A stretch of 15,065 nucleotides of DNA from an uncultured Erysipelotrichaceae bacterium (lineage in GTDB: Bacteria; Bacillota_I; Bacilli_A; RF39; UBA660), in contig CACZQZ010000018.1 in the NCBI GenBank assembly GCA_902783405.1, positions 1-15,065 of the forward strand. Reading direction: 5' to 3'. The notes beneath the pieces are model-generated. The model made no database searches. It was not told where the DNA came from and saw only the letters and a program-made list of their open reading frames with translations. The number at the start of each line of letters is the position of its first letter. Position 1 is the first letter of the stretch. Shown here piece by piece: positions 1 through 7,462 of this stretch. The position numbers and the translations under genes were made by a program.

Positions 1-1445
1 GGATATACATTATATCCACTTGTGATAATCATCCTCTTCATTCTTCCTTTATAAAATAGGAAACCATCTTTATCCATAAAACCTAAATCTCCAGTATGAA
101 GCCAAATATGTCCATCATCATGAAGTTGTAAAGCTTCATTGGTTTCTACTTCATCGTTTAAGTATCCCATCATAAGTGCTTTTGAGTGAACACATATCTC
201 TCCGACTACATTAAATGGCACTTTCTTTCTTGTAGAAGGATTAATAATTTTTATATGATTTCCAGCAAGAGGAATACCTACAGATCCTGATTTATTAATA
301 TGATCATGAGCCATAGTAACGCAAGCTAATGCTTCTGAAAGTCCATATCCTTGAGTAATTCTAGCAGAAGAGTTATGATCTTCTAAGTATTTGTTTATTT
401 TTTCTTCTAAGCTTCTTGGTAGTAAGTCTCCTCCACTAATGACATACTTTAAGAAAGATAAATCTAAATTTTTCTCATTGTTAGAGTTAGCAAGTGCTTC
501 AAAAAGTGTTGGAACTCCTAACACACAAGTAGGTCTTGTTTGTTTAAATAATGTATCAAATTTTTTAGCATTAAACTTTGGTACTAAAATAGTAGAGCAT
601 CCAAGTGCAAGTGGTGTATGCATTAAAACGGAAAGTCCAAATCCATGAAAGTTTGGCATAATTGCTAAAGCAGAATCCCCTTCTGTTAGTCTTATTAAAT
701 CAATTTCTTCTCCTTTAGCAGCAAAAATAAATGCTCTATTTTGAATAACGACATTTTTAGGTTTACCGCTAGTTCCCCCACTATGCAAAATAACTGCAGG
801 AGTATCTTTTCCATATTTTTTCTGTTTAAAATCTGATTTAAATCTTGCATGAAAATAAAATTTAGTCCATTCTATAAATAAAGGATTTCTTGGATGATGT
901 TTAAATTTAGTGATTTGACTTAAATCATAAGCAACATTTTTAAAGATATTTAAAGAGTCTCCTGGAGAGACAAAAATAACTTTTTTTACATCGGAACTTT
1001 TAATAAAACTTTCTATTTTACTGTACATAGCATCATAGATAATTAAATATCTACTTCTAGTAGATTCTAATGTTTGTTTTATTTCTTCTTCAGCAGATAA
1101 AGGATGTGTCATATTAGCAATAGCGCCTAATTTATTTAATGCATATAAACTAATTAAACTTTCAGGAATATTTGGAAGTAATATTGTTACAATATCTCCT
1201 TTCCTTATTCCTAAATCATAAAATCCTTTAGCTGTAATATCTATTTTTTTTAGTAATTTTGTATAATTTATTTCTTTACCCATATATTTAATAGCGACAT
1301 TGTTTGGGTATTTTTCCTTGCTCATTTTCACTTGTTCATAAATACTAATATTTGGTATTTTATACTTCAAATCTTTTTCTGTATAGTATTTTTCCCAAGG
1401 AGCTGCTAATTTTTTCTTTTTTCTAAAAATATCGAATATAGACAT
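1..1445 (-). CDS. AMP-binding acyl-CoA/acyl-ACP synthetase (3' end cut by window edge)
   Basis: The reverse strand is open from an ATG at 1445 to the left edge, giving 481 complete codons without a stop. It is an ANL-superfamily adenylate-forming ligase that would activate a carboxylic acid, probably a fatty acid, as an acyl-adenylate and pass it to CoA or ACP. Visible motifs are the phosphate loop HSGGTSGKPK (about residues 221-230), GYGLSE (366-371), HTGDLG (450-455) and the hinge stretch GRMKRM (467-472) leading into TSGYNVYP, where the C-terminal lid begins. The lid with its catalytic Lys lies outside the window. The hinge Asp seen in FadD (GRKKDM) is Arg471 here. The start follows GAGGTGAT by 4 bases; this site covers the last codons and TGA of plsC, so translation is probably coupled. 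Pairing with plsC suggests phospholipid acylation, as in Aas, but substrate is not readable from sequence. Confidence 0.9.
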   Translation of the reverse strand, partial: MSIFDIFRKKKKLAAPWEKYYTEKDLKYKIPNISIYEQVKMSKEKYPNNVAIKYMGKEINYTKLLKKIDITAKGFYDLGIRKGDIVTILLPNIPESLISLYALNKLGAIANMTHPLSAEEEIKQTLESTRSRYLIIYDAMYSKIESFIKSSDVKKVIFVSPGDSLNIFKNVAYDLSQITKFKHHPRNPLFIEWTKFYFHARFKSDFKQKKYGKDTPAVILHSGGTSGKPKNVVIQNRAFIFAAKGEEIDLIRLTEGDSALAIMPNFHGFGLSVLMHTPLALGCSTILVPKFNAKKFDTLFKQTRPTCVLGVPTLFEALANSNNEKNLDLSFLKYVISGGDLLPRSLEEKINKYLEDHNSSARITQGYGLSEALACVTMAHDHINKSGSVGIPLAGNHIKIINPSTRKKVPFNVVGEICVHSKALMMGYLNDEVETNEALQLHDDGHIWLHTGDLGFMDKDGFLFYKGRMKRMIITSGYNVY

Positions 1446-1449
1446 AATA

Positions 1450-2025
1450 TCACCTCAATAGTTCTTTCACTTTATTTTGTAATTTCTTATTTTCTATTTC
1501 TAAATTTTCTTTTATTTTTAATTCTTCTCCAAATATGATTTGTAAGTCTTTTGAAAAAATTTTATATTTTCCTTTGATAGCAAATGGAATAATACTTGTA
1601 TTGGTATCCTCTGCCATTTTAACAGCGCCATATTTAAATGGTAATAAATTTCCATCTCTGCTAAAGGTTCCTTCTGGAAAAATACCTATTACTTTTTCAT
1701 GTTCTAAATAGCTTTTAGCCATAAATAAAGAATTAGGATCTTTCTTTCTTCTATTTACTGGTATTAATCCTAAATGACTAAAAATGATTCTTTTAGGGCC
1801 TTTCCATAATTCATCTTTAGCTAAGAAATGAATACATCTTTTTGTACTAGACATCAAAAGAAAACAATCAAAATTATTTGTATGATTTCCAGCCAAAATA
1901 ATTCTGCCTTCTTTTGGAATATTTTCCTTTCCTATTATTTTAGGTTTATACAAATGTATAAACAAAAAGGTAATAATTGGTCTTACCACTTTATATAAAA
2001 ATGCTTCATTATATTTTTGTCTCAT
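1450..2025 (-). CDS. plsC: PlsC-type 1-acylglycerol-3-phosphate acyltransferase
   Basis: A 191-residue PlsC-family O-acyltransferase. The family moves an acyl group onto lysophosphatidic acid or a related lysophospholipid at the inner face of the membrane. The catalytic HX4D motif is NHTNNFD (His48, Asp53), block II is GLIPVNR (86-92) and block III is FPEGT (116-120). A hydrophobic stretch near residues 15-26 probably anchors it. Length is slightly short for the family (about 200-240). The ATG at 2025 follows TGAGGT at normal spacing and a consensus promoter. The stop lies 4 bases before the start of the AMP-ligase, so the two form an operon and together carry the two activities that are fused in the Aas protein. 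Whether the acceptor is lysophosphatidate or a recycled lysophospholipid is unknown. Confidence 0.92.
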   Translation of the reverse strand: MRQKYNEAFLYKVVRPIITFLFIHLYKPKIIGKENIPKEGRIILAGNHTNNFDCFLLMSSTKRCIHFLAKDELWKGPKRIIFSHLGLIPVNRRKKDPNSLFMAKSYLEHEKVIGIFPEGTFSRDGNLLPFKYGAVKMAEDTNTSIIPFAIKGKYKIFSKDLQIIFGEELKIKENLEIENKKLQNKVKELLR

Positions 2026-2042
2026 ATTTATACCTCAGGTTC

Positions 2043-2071
2043 ATTATAACATTTATGAAATAAAAAGTAAA
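2043..2071 (-). promoter_or_regulatory. Promoter of the plsC-ligase operon
   Basis: On the reverse strand TTTACT (2066-2071) is followed by a 17-bp spacer and TATAAT (2043-2048), preceded by TG one base upstream (TGTTATAAT). It lies 18 bases before the plsC start. Confidence 0.8.
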
Positions 2072-2080
2072 TTTATGATG

Positions 2081-2104
2081 AAAAAAACATCTTTCGATGC
2101 TTTT
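2081..2104 (-). terminator. Intrinsic terminator upstream of plsC
   Basis: The reverse strand reads CATC-GAAA-GATG followed by seven T. The stem can extend by a G-U and A-U pairs. It closes off transcription coming from the cyclophilin side, just before the plsC promoter. Confidence 0.65.
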
Positions 2105-2150
2105 AAAATTTTTAATTTAATTAAAATTTCGTTTATGGAATTCTTTCCCA

Positions 2151-2170
2151 CATATATAATGTTATATATG
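2151..2170. repeat. AT palindrome (9-bp arms)
   Basis: CATATATAA and TTATATATG are perfect inverted arms separated by TG. It lies between the relic at 2180-2430 and the terminator at 2081. It could be an RNA hairpin or a protein-binding site; nothing in the sequence decides. Confidence 0.5.
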
Positions 2171-2177
2171 AATTTTG

Positions 2178-2430
2178 AGTATTGAGCGCTACTTTTAAGC
2201 AATTTGCACATACTGTTGTACTTGAAACTGCACCTGTAAAGTGTGATTATGACTTGGCATTTGTGCTATTTACCACTGATGGTATTGGTATAATAATTCC
2301 TATACGTGTGGATATGATTTTGACTTTCGCCTCCAGATGTTTTATTTCCAAAGTAGTATTAGCAGAATTTAGTCCACAGAATCCAACACCTCCCAGAATG
2401 TTTACTCAAACATTAGACAATAAGACATAA
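2178..2430. pseudogene. G+C-rich relic of uncertain origin in a 426-bp gap
   Basis: This stretch is about 37% G+C by hand count (81 of 220 in 2181-2400), well above its flanks. On the plus strand an 82-codon frame runs from a TTG at 2182 to 2430, but it has no ribosome binding site, a TGA just upstream, and no family that I recognise. On the reverse strand, the frame codon-aligned with it reads TSGGESQNHIHT (2340 to 2305), preceded by a W...F segment. This resembles the Gly/His-rich segment of phage tail-fibre or tail-collar proteins, but that frame has in-frame TAA and TAG stops. I read it as a decayed gene or, less likely, a structured RNA carried in the 3' end of the cyclophilin transcript. 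A small hairpin AATGTTT-GAGT-AAACATT (reverse strand, 2398-2415) lies at its right edge. Confidence 0.4.
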
Positions 2431-2451
2431 AATAACTGAATATAATTTTAT

Positions 2452-3033
2452 TTAATCCATTATCTTAATTGTTTCAATAACAGGCCTATTTTCTATAGAT
2501 ACACTTCCATTATCATCAGTTACTTCTGTTTCATCGCATATCTTATCAACAATATCCATTCCATCTGTAACATAACCAAATGCAGCATAATTTCCATCTA
2601 AATGAGGGCTATCTTCTTGAACTATAAAAAATTGTGATGAAGCACTATTATAAGCATTACTTCTAGCCATAGAAATAGCACCTCTTATATGCTTTAAAGA
2701 ATTATTTATCCTATTTGCACTAAATTCTCCAGTAATGGTATGTGTCATATTTTCTTTATCTGTACCGGTAGCATCTCCACCTTGCATCATAAAGTCTTTA
2801 ATAATTCTATGAAAAGTCAATCCATCATAAAAATTTTTTTCTGCTAAGTCTATGAAATTTTGTACCGTTATTGGTGCTTCACTTTCATTTAATTCAACTT
2901 TAATCGTTCCATAATCTTTGATTATTATCTCAGCATGATGTAAAATTGTACTTTTTTTAACTTCTTTTTCTTCTTCACATCCCGTTATTAAAAATAAACA
3001 AAAGATTAAACATATTATTCCTATTTTTTTCAT
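2452..3033 (-). CDS. Lipoprotein cyclophilin-type peptidyl-prolyl isomerase
   Basis: A 193-residue cyclophilin that would catalyse cis-trans isomerisation of X-Pro bonds in proteins outside the cytoplasmic membrane. Residues 1-18 form a lipoprotein signal peptide with lipobox LITGC, so Cys19 would be lipidated. The catalytic core shows FHRIIKDFMMQGGD (74-87, with Arg76 and Gln84), SSQFFI (132-137) and LDGNYAAFG (145-153). The position of the human Trp121 is His144, as in many bacterial members. A longer frame exists to 3063, but the ATG at 3033 has GGGAGTGAT at correct spacing and starts a proper signal peptide, so I use it. It sits 45 bases after the sensor kinase gene in the same direction and probably shares its transcript, which suggests a role in folding of exported proteins under control of that system. 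Confidence 0.93.
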   Translation of the reverse strand: MKKIGIICLIFCLFLITGCEEEKEVKKSTILHHAEIIIKDYGTIKVELNESEAPITVQNFIDLAEKNFYDGLTFHRIIKDFMMQGGDATGTDKENMTHTITGEFSANRINNSLKHIRGAISMARSNAYNSASSQFFIVQEDSPHLDGNYAAFGYVTDGMDIVDKICDETEVTDDNGSVSIENRPVIETIKIMD

Positions 3034-3078
3034 ATCAATCACTCCCATTTTTAATTTTATCATAAATAAAAGAAAATT

Positions 3079-4458
3079 CTACTTTGAATCTTCTTTTTTT
3101 AAATAAAAATAAAATATACTTCCATTATGATTACTTGTAACACCATATTCAACATCATGTTTTTCTAAGACACTTTTTACAATTGAAAGACCTATACCGG
3201 TTCCAACTTTATTTCGCTTATGTTTTTTACTATTATGATAATATTTATCCCAAATATATGGTATATCTTCCTCTTTAATACCATTCCCGGTATCTTTAAT
3301 ACTAATTTTAATTTTATCATTTTCTTCATCTAATAAAATGAATACTTTTTTATCTTTTCCTGTATAATTAATGGCATTATTAATTAAGTTAAATAAAACT
3401 TGTTCAATTCTTTTTTGATTTCCTAAAACAGTATATTCTTTATTATTTTCATAAATAAATTTATAACCTTCTGTTTCACTTAAAATTTCATATCTTTTAA
3501 GAACACTTTGAATCATTTCATGTACTTTGATTTTTTCCATAGAAAGTTCTTCTTTAGCAGACTGCATTTTAGATAATTCAATAATATCTTCAATTAATAC
3601 CGTTAAACGATCCGTTTCATCAATAATAATGTTTAAATTTTCTTCTCTTTTTTGATCATCTTTATAAGTTATATCTCTTACCATTTCAGCATATGCTTTA
3701 ATCATTGTAAGAGGTGTCTTTAAATCATGTCCCACATTAGCAAGTAAATCTCTTCTAAGTTCTTCTAATTTTGATAATTCGTTTTTAGTATATGTCAATG
3801 TTTTTGAAAGATCATTCATCTCTTCAATATCCGTTTCGATATCAAAAGTTACATCAAAATTTCCTTTCGCCAATTTTTTAGCTGCTTTATTCATTTTAAC
3901 TAAAGGATCGGATAATTTTTTTGAAATAAAGTATCCGACTAAAAAAGCCAATACAAGAACAATAAGCGCTACAAAGATAAATTCTTGTTTTAAAATTTTA
4001 ATGGATGAATCTAATGGCATTAAGGATGTACTAACAAAAACAAAAGTTTCAGAGTCTATCTTTATGCCTTTTAGTATTGTTTGATTTTTAAATCTAGGAT
4101 TTATAATATTATAAGTTTGATTTTCTCTTGAATTTTCTTTAAATAAATCAAAATATTGAGATGAATGATTATTATCTAAAATACACCCTCTATTATAATT
4201 AGTAGAAGAATATATGATTTCTTCATTTTTAGTAATTTGAATACAGATTTGTTTTTCAAAAGATAATTTACTTAAATACTCTTCATCATTATAGTGAGTT
4301 TTAATTTCTTTAGAAACATCTTCAACTGTTTTTCTTTTGGTTAATTCATAAAATTTATTTAAAAATAAAATCTGAAAGAACCATAAAAATAGTAAAATAA
4401 TTCCGGCAAAAATAGATAAATAAAACCATATTTTAGACTTAAGATTCTTTAATTTCAA
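3079..4458 (-). CDS. Membrane sensor histidine kinase
   Basis: A 459-residue sensor kinase that would autophosphorylate and pass the phosphate to the response regulator encoded just upstream. The order is TM1 (about 11-34), an extracytoplasmic sensor of about 120 residues, TM2 (about 158-178), a HAMP linker (about 180-232), a HisKA dimerisation domain with phospho-acceptor His244 in NVGHDLKTPL, and a HATPase_c domain with the N box (NLINNAINYT), G1 DTGNGI (389-394), F box IWDKYY and G2 GTGIGLSI (419-426). All catalytic motifs are intact. The start is a TTG at 4458 that overlaps the response regulator gene by 20 bases; AGGAT lies at suitable distance and there is no ATG nearby in frame. The sensor domain has two cysteines (Cys72, Cys92) but no fold that I can name, so the signal is unknown. 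Confidence 0.93.
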   Translation of the reverse strand: MKLKNLKSKIWFYLSIFAGIILLFLWFFQILFLNKFYELTKRKTVEDVSKEIKTHYNDEEYLSKLSFEKQICIQITKNEEIIYSSTNYNRGCILDNNHSSQYFDLFKENSRENQTYNIINPRFKNQTILKGIKIDSETFVFVSTSLMPLDSSIKILKQEFIFVALIVLVLAFLVGYFISKKLSDPLVKMNKAAKKLAKGNFDVTFDIETDIEEMNDLSKTLTYTKNELSKLEELRRDLLANVGHDLKTPLTMIKAYAEMVRDITYKDDQKREENLNIIIDETDRLTVLIEDIIELSKMQSAKEELSMEKIKVHEMIQSVLKRYEILSETEGYKFIYENNKEYTVLGNQKRIEQVLFNLINNAINYTGKDKKVFILLDEENDKIKISIKDTGNGIKEEDIPYIWDKYYHNSKKHKRNKVGTGIGLSIVKSVLEKHDVEYGVTSNHNGSIFYFYLKKEDSK

Positions 4459-5104
4459 ATTTATATCCTACTGCTCTTACTGTAACAATTAAATCTCTAT
4501 ATTTACCTAAATTATTTCTAAGCATTTTAATATGTGTATCAATTGTTCGGTCATCTCCAAAAAAATCATATCCCCAAATTTTATTTAATAGTTGCTCTCT
4601 AGATAAAGCGATATTTTTATTTTTAATAAAAAATAGTAATAGTTCATATTCTTTTGGTGTTAAATTTATTTGTTTATCGTCGATAGTCACCATATGGGCA
4701 GTATCATCGACTTTTAATGTTTCATATGTAAAAACTTCATGAAAACTGGTATATCTTTTCATAACAGCTTTAATTCTAGCCATAAGTTCTTTTGGACTAA
4801 AAGGTTTGGTCATATAATCATCAATACCTAAATCAAAACCCATAAGTTTATCATACTCTTCCCCTCTGGCTGATAAAATAATCGTTGGTATATTTTTTAT
4901 TTCTTTTAATTTTTTATAGAAAGTAAAGCCATCCATTTTTGGCATCATGATATCTAATATGATAACATCAACATCTTCATTTTCAATCATATCTAAAGCT
5001 TCTATTCCATTTTCTGCTTCCATACATTCATAATTTTCTAAGGATGCATATTCTTTTATAACATTTCGAATTAATTCTTCATCATCTACAATAAGTACCT
5101 TCAT
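4439..5104 (-). CDS. OmpR/PhoB-family response regulator
   Basis: A 221-residue transcription regulator with an N-terminal receiver domain and a C-terminal winged helix. The receiver has the acidic pair Asp7/Asp8, phospho-acceptor Asp51 in ILDIMMPKMDG, the switch Ser78 and Lys100 in TKPF. The DNA-binding part starts near residue 125 and shows LTPKEYELLLFF and the recognition-helix region RTIDTHIKMLRNNLG, followed by the VRAVGYKFE wing. The ATG at 5104 follows GGAGGGAT. Its 3' end overlaps the kinase gene by 20 bases, so the two are translated together, and the cyclophilin follows. A plausible promoter lies in the 53-bp gap to gmk. Motifs do not tell which regulon it controls; a set of envelope genes including the linked lipoprotein isomerase is a reasonable guess. 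Confidence 0.95.
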   Translation of the reverse strand: MKVLIVDDEELIRNVIKEYASLENYECMEAENGIEALDMIENEDVDVIILDIMMPKMDGFTFYKKLKEIKNIPTIILSARGEEYDKLMGFDLGIDDYMTKPFSPKELMARIKAVMKRYTSFHEVFTYETLKVDDTAHMVTIDDKQINLTPKEYELLLFFIKNKNIALSREQLLNKIWGYDFFGDDRTIDTHIKMLRNNLGKYRDLIVTVRAVGYKFEIKES

Positions 5105-5127
5105 AAAATCCCTCCAACATAATTTTT

Positions 5128-5155
5128 ATCATATGAATATGAATTTTTTGTGAAA
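5128..5155 (-). promoter_or_regulatory. Possible promoter of the two-component operon
   Basis: The reverse strand has TTTCAC (5150-5155), a 16-bp spacer and TATGAT (5128-5133), 23 bases before the response regulator start. The match is moderate; a direct repeat ATTCATATTCAT lies in the spacer. Confidence 0.4.
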
Positions 5156-5157
5156 TT

Positions 5158-5844
5158 TTATATATCTGTTATTTTTTTCTCTTTATTTTCAAAATATTCA
5201 TCCATAAGTAGTTCATGCATAAATTCTTCTTCATTTTGAACATATAATTCTTCAATACGATCTACTCTGCACTTTTCTGAAATCAAAATGGCTTCAATCT
5301 TTTGAACTGCTTTTTCTATTTCATCATTCACAACAACATAATTATATTTTTTAATTTTCTGAATTTCTTTATAAGCTGTTTTAAAACGATCAATTACTTC
5401 TTCAATATTTTTTTCAGCGCCTCTTTGTTTGATACGTCGTTTTAACTCTTCCATAGAAGGGGCCAAAATAAAAATTAAAATAGTTTCTGGAAAAAGTTTT
5501 TTTACTTGACTTGCCCCTTGTACATCAATTTCTAAAATTACGTCTTTTCCATTTGATAATAATTCTTCTAATTCTTTTTTAGGGGTTCCAAAATATTCTC
5601 CATATCTTACTTTCGCATATTCTAAAAAGTCATTGTTTTCAATTTTTCTTTCAAATTCTTCTCTTGTTATAAAATAATAATCTACACCATTTACTTCTCC
5701 TTTTCGAATCTTTCTCGATGTATAAGAAATAGGACAAACGGTATTTTCACGTTTTTTTAATAATTCTTTAATAACGGTATCTTTACCAGCACAAGTAGGT
5801 CCAGATATAATAATTAAATTCCCTCTTTTTTTCTCTTTAATCAT
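5158..5844 (-). CDS. gmk: Guanylate kinase
   Basis: A 228-residue cytoplasmic GMP kinase (GMP + ATP to GDP + ADP), part of guanine nucleotide supply. The P-loop is SGPTCAGKDT (14-23), the GMP-binding region has TSRKIRKGEVNGVDYYF (42-58) and EYAKVRYGEYFGT (75-87), and LEIDVQGA (104-111) holds the conserved Asp107. The P-loop differs from the usual GPSGxGKG/ST form: Thr and Cys replace Ser and Gly, and Asp22 follows the Lys. The protein is about 20 residues longer than typical Gmk (about 205), with a Glu/Lys-rich tail from residue 205. The start has GGAGGGAT and a good promoter, so it is likely its own transcription unit; the usual neighbours rpoZ and priA are absent here. It may read through into the two-component operon 53 bp away. 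Confidence 0.93.
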   Translation of the reverse strand: MIKEKKRGNLIIISGPTCAGKDTVIKELLKKRENTVCPISYTSRKIRKGEVNGVDYYFITREEFERKIENNDFLEYAKVRYGEYFGTPKKELEELLSNGKDVILEIDVQGASQVKKLFPETILIFILAPSMEELKRRIKQRGAEKNIEEVIDRFKTAYKEIQKIKKYNYVVVNDEIEKAVQKIEAILISEKCRVDRIEELYVQNEEEFMHELLMDEYFENKEKKITDI

Positions 5845-5869
5845 ATTATCCCTCCATTTGATTTTTTAT

Positions 5870-5898
5870 ATTCTATCACATGAACATCTCTTTGTAAA
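5870..5898 (-). promoter_or_regulatory. gmk promoter
   Basis: The reverse strand has TTTACA (5893-5898), a 17-bp spacer ending in TGA, and TAGAAT (5870-5875), i.e. a -35 plus an extended -10. It is arranged back-to-back with the promoter of the plus-strand gene at 5984. Confidence 0.75.
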
Positions 5899-5950
5899 AT
5901 GTAAAGTTTTTGTTAAATCCACTTTTTTATCAATGAATTATTTCATTTCA

Positions 5951-5959
5951 TGTTATAAT
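5951..5959 (+). promoter_or_regulatory. Extended -10 promoter of the coiled-coil operon
   Basis: TGTTATAAT carries a perfect -10 with the TG extension and sits 24 bases before the ATG at 5984. No convincing -35 is present, which fits an extended -10 promoter. Confidence 0.65.
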
Positions 5960-5983
5960 ATAAATAATAAGGGAGGAATCAAA

Positions 5984-7462
5984 ATGAATGCCGAAGAAAA
6001 AGTAAAAATGATTCAAATACAAATAGAATCAATTCAAAAAATTACCCAAAAAACAAAAGAATTAAATGAAATACAAGAAAGATTTTCTAAAATAAGAGAG
6101 CAGATTCAAAAAGCTGATAAAGATAGTATCATTTTCCTTCAAAAAGCTAAAGATGAAGGATTAGAATATGTCAAAAAAATGAATGATTTGTTAGAAGAAA
6201 TTGACTTACTAAACAAAGAATCTGTTAAACTAGATAAGAAAGATATAGACACACTTACACAATATTTAAAAGTTTACTCGGAATTTAATGTTCTTACAAG
6301 CAAAATTCAAACAATTGAAAAATTATCTAAAAAGAGTTCTAATAACAAAGTAGAAACAAAGAACGCTGAAGGAAGAAAAAAACAAATTGATGAAACTCTA
6401 TTAGATGAATATGAAAATTTAGTCGCACAAAAGAAAGTATTAAATTCAAAATACTTACAAATTTATAACAAACTTATGAACTATGATATTCATCCTACTA
6501 AAGAAAATGATGAAGAAACAAAAGAAGAAGATCGATTAAAAGAAGTTAAAAAAGAAATAAAAAATATAAAAGCACTTCCTAAAAATGCAGAAGATGGATA
6601 TGTTCCTATGGGTGATAAAAAATATTCTATGTCAAATTTCGGGAAATTGTGTTACTTAAATAATCAAAAAAGGCAATTAGAAGAAAACGAACCGGATTTA
6701 AAAGATAACCAAGTGCCTATAGAAAATCCAGAGAAAATAGTTATTACAAATATCGATAAAAAGAAAAAATTAAGTATGAAACAAAAATTAAAAAGAATTG
6801 CTATTGCAGCAACCATTGGTATTGCAACAACCGTATCTATCTTTGGACTAAAAAAAGGTCAAAAAGCACTTCAAACTCAAACGAAAATCGAATCAAATAC
6901 AAATAACGATGATTTAAATGAACCAGAGATTGTCATTTTTAATGAAGATCAAGTTGCTAATGCACAAAATGAAAAAATAAAAGAAGAAAATGAAGTATCA
7001 AATGAAACAAAGAAAAAAGAAATATCTAAGGAAACAAAAGAAGATGTAGTTATACAAAATAATGAAGCATTATCACAGATTGAACCAGTAGATATTGGTG
7101 TAATTAATGAAGACTATACTGCAAATTCTGAAGATGATATTTCATCTTTACAATTAGGTGATTCTTTTACTATTGACGATTCAGCTCAAATCTATTCTAA
7201 TGAATATGATGCTACTAGAGAAACTAATGGAAAACATCCTCTTTTTGAAAAGGATAAAGAAAGAAGTACAGTTGGTATTGTCTATACCCTTCCAAATGAT
7301 GAAATTGTCGTTGCAAGAAATGATGAAGATATACAAAAATATGAAGCTGCTGGAGGAACAATCACCTCTTATTTAGCCGGAAATGAAAATGGTAAAGAAG
7401 GATTTTATAGTGTAGACAATGTCATTCCATCAAATCAAGAATTAGGAGGTAAAAATTTATGA
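5984..7462 (+). CDS. Coiled-coil single-pass membrane protein with conserved C-terminal domain, function unknown
   Basis: A 492-residue protein that I do not recognise as a named family. Residues 1-240 are charged and mostly helical with heptad-like patterns, suggesting coiled coils (about 5-45, 55-120 and 135-200). Residues 271-289 (rich in Ile, Ala, Thr and Gly) form one transmembrane helix after a Lys-rich patch, so the N-terminal half should be cytoplasmic and the rest outside. Residues 300-385 are a low-complexity Asn/Glu/Lys linker. Residues 388-492 look like a compact beta-rich domain containing LQLGDSFTIDDSAQIYSNEY and ATRETNGKHPLF, which could be an SH3-like wall-binding or ligand-binding module; that is inference. 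An upstream in-frame extension to 5858 is rejected, because GGGAGG precedes the ATG at 5984 and the promoter lies inside the extension. It overlaps the next gene by 4 bases (ATGA), so the two are coupled. Confidence 0.85.
   Translation: MNAEEKVKMIQIQIESIQKITQKTKELNEIQERFSKIREQIQKADKDSIIFLQKAKDEGLEYVKKMNDLLEEIDLLNKESVKLDKKDIDTLTQYLKVYSEFNVLTSKIQTIEKLSKKSSNNKVETKNAEGRKKQIDETLLDEYENLVAQKKVLNSKYLQIYNKLMNYDIHPTKENDEETKEEDRLKEVKKEIKNIKALPKNAEDGYVPMGDKKYSMSNFGKLCYLNNQKRQLEENEPDLKDNQVPIENPEKIVITNIDKKKKLSMKQKLKRIAIAATIGIATTVSIFGLKKGQKALQTQTKIESNTNNDDLNEPEIVIFNEDQVANAQNEKIKEENEVSNETKKKEISKETKEDVVIQNNEALSQIEPVDIGVINEDYTANSEDDISSLQLGDSFTIDDSAQIYSNEYDATRETNGKHPLFEKDKERSTVGIVYTLPNDEIVVARNDEDIQKYEAAGGTITSYLAGNENGKEGFYSVDNVIPSNQELGGKNL

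Noticed and set aside
391..648. Plus-strand 85-codon frame
   Set aside because: It lies opposite the AMP-ligase gene, which has clear motifs in the reverse frame, and it has no ribosome binding site.
2180..2430. RNase P RNA or tmRNA in the G+C-rich gap
   Set aside because: GGAGGCGAAAGTC on the reverse strand faintly recalls the RNase P core, but the other conserved elements are missing, and there is no tRNA-like 3' end or CCA for tmRNA.
2026..2451. Riboswitch or leader for plsC
   Set aside because: The plsC promoter lies only 18 bases before its start, and a terminator sits upstream of that promoter, leaving no leader.
5858..5983. N-terminal extension of the coiled-coil protein
   Set aside because: The extension contains the gene's own promoter and both promoter strands; the ATG at 5984 has GGGAGG at ideal spacing.
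7158..7376. Plus-strand 72-codon frame
   Set aside because: It lies inside the coiled-coil protein gene in another frame and reads as a Leu/Met-rich shadow.
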